The notes under the pieces are model-generated. The model was given only the letters and a program-made list of their open reading frames with translations, was not told the origin of the DNA and searched no databases. Below, piece by piece: positions 5,896 to 6,779 of a stretch of DNA of 6,779 bases. This DNA is from Bacillota bacterium (lineage in GTDB: Bacteria; Bacillota; Clostridia; Lachnospirales; Lachnospiraceae). The position numbers were made by a program, and so were the translations under genes. Numbering within the stretch: position 1 is the first letter of the stretch; every line of letters starts with the position of its first letter. The DNA is taken from assembly GCA_023412855.1 (NCBI GenBank), contig JAEZRJ010000070.1:1-6779 (forward strand), written 5' to 3'.

Positions 5896-6612
5896 ATGGA
5901 CAGACAATATTCTATGGAAGATTTTATTCGGATAGTGGAGACTTTAAGAAGCGAGGAGGGCTGCCCTTGGGACAGAGTGCAGACTCATGCCAGCTTAAAG
6001 CCTTGTATGATGGAGGAGGCAGCGGAGCTCGTTGCCTCCATCCGTATTTATGACAAGACCGGCGACGCGGAAAATATGCGGGAGGAATTGGGAGACATTC
6101 TCCTGCAAGTAGTAATGCACTCCCAAATAGCCAAAGAGGAGGGCATCTTTACGCTTGAGGATGTCATAGATGAAATAAGCCGGAAAATGATAAGAAGACA
6201 TCCCCACGTCTTCGGCCAGGGTAAGGCAAAGGATGAGGAGAGTATCCGAAGCAGCTGGGACGAGATAAAGAAGAAAGAAAAAGAGGGCAAGGCATGGATA
6301 GAATCCCCGTTACGTGAGATTCCCGTGGAACTTCCTGCGCTTACGAGAGCATCAAAAGTGTTGAAGAAGGCGGACAAGCTCTACGCAGCGGGAGGCGATT
6401 ATGCCTCAAGCATAAATGCGCTGAAGGAAGCTGTCAGAAAAATGGCGGAATTCCGACCGGAGGAAGAACACGATGAGGCGCAGAAAGTAATCGGCGATAT
6501 GCTCATAAATATATGTGATATAGCCGGACGGTTTAAGGCATCGGGCGAACAGATTCTGACCGATAGGACAGAAGATATTATAGATAAATATGAACCACTG
6601 GAAAAACCTTGA
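5896..6612 (+). CDS. mazG: Nucleoside triphosphate pyrophosphohydrolase MazG
   Basis: MazG cleaves (d)NTPs to the monophosphate and pyrophosphate, removing damaged or surplus nucleotides in the cytoplasm. The first all-alpha domain (about 8-125) is intact: GCPWDRVQTH at 22-31, the metal-binding EEAAE at 40-44, the second acidic motif EELGD at 63-67, RRHPHVFG at 100-107, and WDEIKKKEKE at 121-130. The second domain (about 145-233) starts with the expected LPALTRASKV, but where an EExGD-type motif is expected it reads KVIGD (197-201), so the glutamate of ExxD is gone, and its EExxE-like helix is also weak. Activity therefore probably rests on the first domain. At 238 residues it is slightly shorter than the roughly 260 of the E. 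coli protein. The start is preceded by GGGGG (5887-5891) only 4 bases away, suggesting coupling to the PEGA gene. In Firmicutes this gene commonly precedes hup/yabO-type genes, as here. Confidence 0.92.
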   Translation: MDRQYSMEDFIRIVETLRSEEGCPWDRVQTHASLKPCMMEEAAELVASIRIYDKTGDAENMREELGDILLQVVMHSQIAKEEGIFTLEDVIDEISRKMIRRHPHVFGQGKAKDEESIRSSWDEIKKKEKEGKAWIESPLREIPVELPALTRASKVLKKADKLYAAGGDYASSINALKEAVRKMAEFRPEEEHDEAQKVIGDMLINICDIAGRFKASGEQILTDRTEDIIDKYEPLEKP

Positions 6613-6640
6613 AAAATAGGGCAAAAAAGCTAGATTTCCC

Positions 6641-6669
6641 TTGACAAATGGGCGGAAAACGTCTATAAA
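6641..6669 (+). promoter_or_regulatory. Strong vegetative promoter of the HU gene
   Basis: TTGACA at 6641-6646 is a perfect -35 box; after exactly 17 bases comes TATAAA at 6664-6669, one base from the -10 consensus. Transcription should start near 6676, giving a leader of about 69 bases. This is the best promoter in the window and suggests HU is made at a high level independently of mazG. No terminator lies between the mazG stop and this promoter, so readthrough from upstream is also possible. Confidence 0.8.
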
Positions 6670-6686
6670 TATGTATAGGCGTTTCC
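6654..6686. promoter_or_regulatory. Inverted repeat over the HU promoter -10 box
   Basis: The left arm at 6654-6667 (GGAAAACGTCTATA) and the right arm at 6674-6686 (TATAGGCGTTTCC) pair over 13 positions with one T-G pair and one bulged A, around a 6-base centre. The left arm covers the second half of the spacer and the start of the -10 box; the predicted transcription start lies in the right arm. A transcript from this promoter would lack the left arm, so the symmetry would act as DNA, for example as an operator, rather than as an RNA hairpin. Confidence 0.5.
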
Positions 6687-6744
6687 AAGAGGGGATTGCT
6701 AAGAAGAATAATACGAAAACTCATTATAACAGGAGGAGTTCATC

Positions 6745-6779
6745 ATGAACAAAACAGAATTGGTTGCAGCTATGGCTGA
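6745..6779 (+). CDS. hup: HU-family DNA-binding protein, N-terminal fragment
   Basis: Only 11 full codons are present, reading MNKTELVAAMA, followed by the first two bases of the next codon; the gene leaves the window here. The sequence is the typical start of HU, the small basic nucleoid protein that bends DNA as a dimer (MNKxELIxxIA in many members). AGGAGGAG at 6731-6738 lies 6 bases upstream of the ATG, a strong ribosome binding site. The position directly after mazG is the clostridial arrangement in which an S4-domain gene, yabP, yabQ and divIC often follow; those would lie beyond the edge and cannot be seen. IHF-like relatives share the fold, but HU is much the commoner in Firmicutes. 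Confidence 0.85.
   Translation, partial: MNKTELVAAMA

Noticed and set aside
5896..6612. MazG as part of a MazEF toxin-antitoxin module
   Set aside because: No mazE, mazF or relA-like gene is next to it; the hup neighbour fits the ordinary housekeeping locus.
6675..6779. The TGA at the very end of the window as a stop of a tiny peptide
   Set aside because: In the frame set by the ribosome binding site and ATG 6745 the last bases read GCT GA, so the HU frame stays open at the edge.

Overview
The window reads as a piece of the chromosome of an anaerobic, probably spore-forming low-to-mid-GC Firmicute, most likely a Clostridia member of the Lachnospiraceae type. The grounds are a pyruvate:ferredoxin oxidoreductase start, an acetate kinase, a CotS-family spore-coat-type kinase, a two-part MazG followed by an HU gene, strong AGGAGG ribosome binding sites, and AT-rich intergenic DNA around moderately GC-balanced genes. 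The genus call is an inference; no rRNA or tRNA is present to anchor it.

Layout. At the left edge (1-175, minus strand) is the N-terminus of pyruvate:ferredoxin oxidoreductase (nifJ), transcribed out of the window. A 350-base AT-rich divergent region (176-525) separates it from acetate kinase (ackA, 526-1728, plus strand). The region carries a cluster of near-perfect dyads that resembles a Fur-family (Zur/PerR/Fur) operator and overlaps a plausible nifJ promoter. The two genes flank acetyl-CoA: PFOR makes it from pyruvate, and AckA harvests ATP from the acetyl phosphate derived from it.

Downstream of ackA on the same strand come a CCA-adding tRNA nucleotidyltransferase (cca, 1792-3129) and a CotS/APH-fold kinase-like protein (about 3217-4257). 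The second is preceded by a sequence that fits a mother-cell sigma-E-type promoter closely, so it may be switched on only in sporulation.

A 209-base gap (4258-4466) holds three consecutive strong hairpins that end just before the Shine-Dalgarno of a surface protein with PEGA repeats (4467-5885). That gene is followed after 10 bases by mazG (5896-6612), an NTP pyrophosphohydrolase whose C-terminal domain has lost an active-site glutamate. A textbook vegetative promoter (TTGACA, 17-base spacer, TATAAA) then drives the HU gene, whose first 11 codons end the window. The HU promoter is covered by an inverted repeat.

The protein-coding genes are ordinary families. The parts most worth a second look are non-coding: the nifJ/ackA operator cluster, the putative sigma-E promoter, the triple-hairpin element before the PEGA gene, and the dyad over the HU promoter. 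I saw no mobile-element gene, CRISPR array, tRNA, rRNA or convincing rho-independent terminator.
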